Shown one piece after another: positions 63,367 to 64,000 of a DNA stretch of 64,000 nucleotides. Numbering within the stretch: the first letter of the stretch is position 1; the number at the start of each line of letters is the position of its first letter. Origin of the DNA: Hyphomicrobium sp. 12-62-95. GTDB taxonomy: Bacteria; Pseudomonadota; Alphaproteobacteria; Rhizobiales; Hyphomicrobiaceae. The stretch spans positions 1-64,000 of the forward strand of contig NCCZ01000005.1 in the NCBI GenBank assembly GCA_002279935.1. Reading direction: 5' to 3'. The position numbers and the translations under genes were made by a program. The notes beneath the pieces were generated by a model. The model searched no databases and was not told the origin of the DNA. It worked only from the letters and a program-made list of their open reading frames with translations.

Positions 63367-64000
63367 ATGGCAGATGTGAAACACTACAAGGCGTCAGCTC
63401 CCGCTGAAACGCTTATCCAAGCCCTCATGGAGGACGGGTGCGTTGTTATCGACAATACTCTGTCAGCAGCGCAGCATTCCAAGCTCAAGGGCGATCTGGG
63501 CCGGCATCTCGACGCCATCCCCGACTGCCAGGGGGATTTCTATGGCTATGTCACCAAGCGCCTAGGCCTTCTCTTCAATAAATCCGACGTCTTCCAGGAG
63601 ATGGCGCTTATTCCATCCATCCTCTCGATCATGGATCACTATCTCCTCCCCTCCTGCTCGCAATATCAGATCAACCTCACGCAGGCGATCTCGATCGGGC
63701 CCAATGAGCCGCGCCAGATCATGCATCAGGACGATCCCATGTTCCCCTTCCTCCATCCCGGGAAGGAAGTCATGCTGAATTGCATGTGGGCGATTGACGA
63801 CTTCACAGAAACCAACGGCTCGACCGTGCTCGTGCCCGGCAGCCATAAATGGCCGCGCGAGGAGTCGCTGAACCTGGCGCTCAACGAGCTACCGCCCGAT
63901 CAGATTGCTCTGGGCACCATGAAAGCCGGCTCGGTTTTGATTTATCTTGGATCGCTCTTCCATTGCGGAGGGCGCAATGAAACCCAAACTCGCCGGTGCG
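63367..64000 (+). CDS. phytanoyl-CoA-dioxygenase-like oxygenase, cut by the window end
   Basis: The ATG at 63367 is preceded by AAAGGAG, and the frame is open for 211 codons to the window end. The sequence fits the PhyH branch of Fe(II)/2-oxoglutarate oxygenases. The first metal pair is H120 and D122 in IMHQDDPMFPFLH, the distal His is H199 in LGSLFHCGGRNET, with WAIDDFTETNGSTVLVPGSH before it. The following R/T residues may bind 2-oxoglutarate. It follows luxI and the 107-residue gene, so it may modify a signal or another metabolite under quorum control. Confidence 0.85.
   Translation, partial: MADVKHYKASAPAETLIQALMEDGCVVIDNTLSAAQHSKLKGDLGRHLDAIPDCQGDFYGYVTKRLGLLFNKSDVFQEMALIPSILSIMDHYLLPSCSQYQINLTQAISIGPNEPRQIMHQDDPMFPFLHPGKEVMLNCMWAIDDFTETNGSTVLVPGSHKWPREESLNLALNELPPDQIALGTMKAGSVLIYLGSLFHCGGRNETQTRRC

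Overview
The window is a G+C-rich alphaproteobacterial chromosome segment, most likely Hyphomicrobiales (Rhizobiales). Evidence for this is the conserved core order rpoZ - rel - pdxJ - acpS - lepB - rnc - era - recO, the aminotransferase - hom - glpX run, a class I PHA synthase, the Asp/Glu leucyltransferase Bpt, and GcrA-type and DUF3775-type proteins. No rRNA gene and only one tRNA gene (Gln, CTG anticodon) are present.

Region 1 (1 to 48.3 kb) is chromosomal. It holds two tandem SnoaL-like genes and amino-acid genes (hom, an AlaC/DapL-like aminotransferase, metY, dapA). Carbon and storage genes are glpX, phaC and an acyl-CoA synthetase. Information processing is covered by parC, recO, era, rnc, rpoZ, smpB and a uracil-DNA glycosylase, and the stringent response by rel. 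Envelope genes are lepB, a lytic transglycosylase, an OmpA/BON-like protein and a helix-hairpin-helix membrane protein. There is a probable nitric-oxide sensing module: a FIST (NosP-like) protein, a NahK-like hybrid kinase and a convergent NarL-type regulator. A cobalamin-binding-domain protein resembling AerR/PpaA lies near the right end, followed by an ABC-F ATPase.

Region 2 (48.3 kb to the window end) is an integrated mobile element that enters at the 3' end of tRNA-Gln. It starts with a tyrosine recombinase and carries a complete plasmid-type basic replicon: parA, a ribbon-helix-helix partner gene, a repA-type initiator, and an origin with thirteen 17-bp iterons spaced at multiples of about 22 bp. 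It also carries an H-NS-like silencer, a GcrA-like regulator at the end of a translationally coupled operon, an ArdC-like antirestriction protein, a RelB/YafQ-type toxin-antitoxin pair, and an operon of unknown Cys-rich proteins.

At the right edge is a quorum-sensing cassette: luxR, luxI, a small unknown gene overlapping luxI, and a phytanoyl-CoA-dioxygenase-like gene cut by the window end. The right attachment site and any conjugation genes lie outside the window. The part most worth following up is this element: an integrative replicon whose quorum-sensing locus is coupled to a putative 2-oxoglutarate oxygenase.
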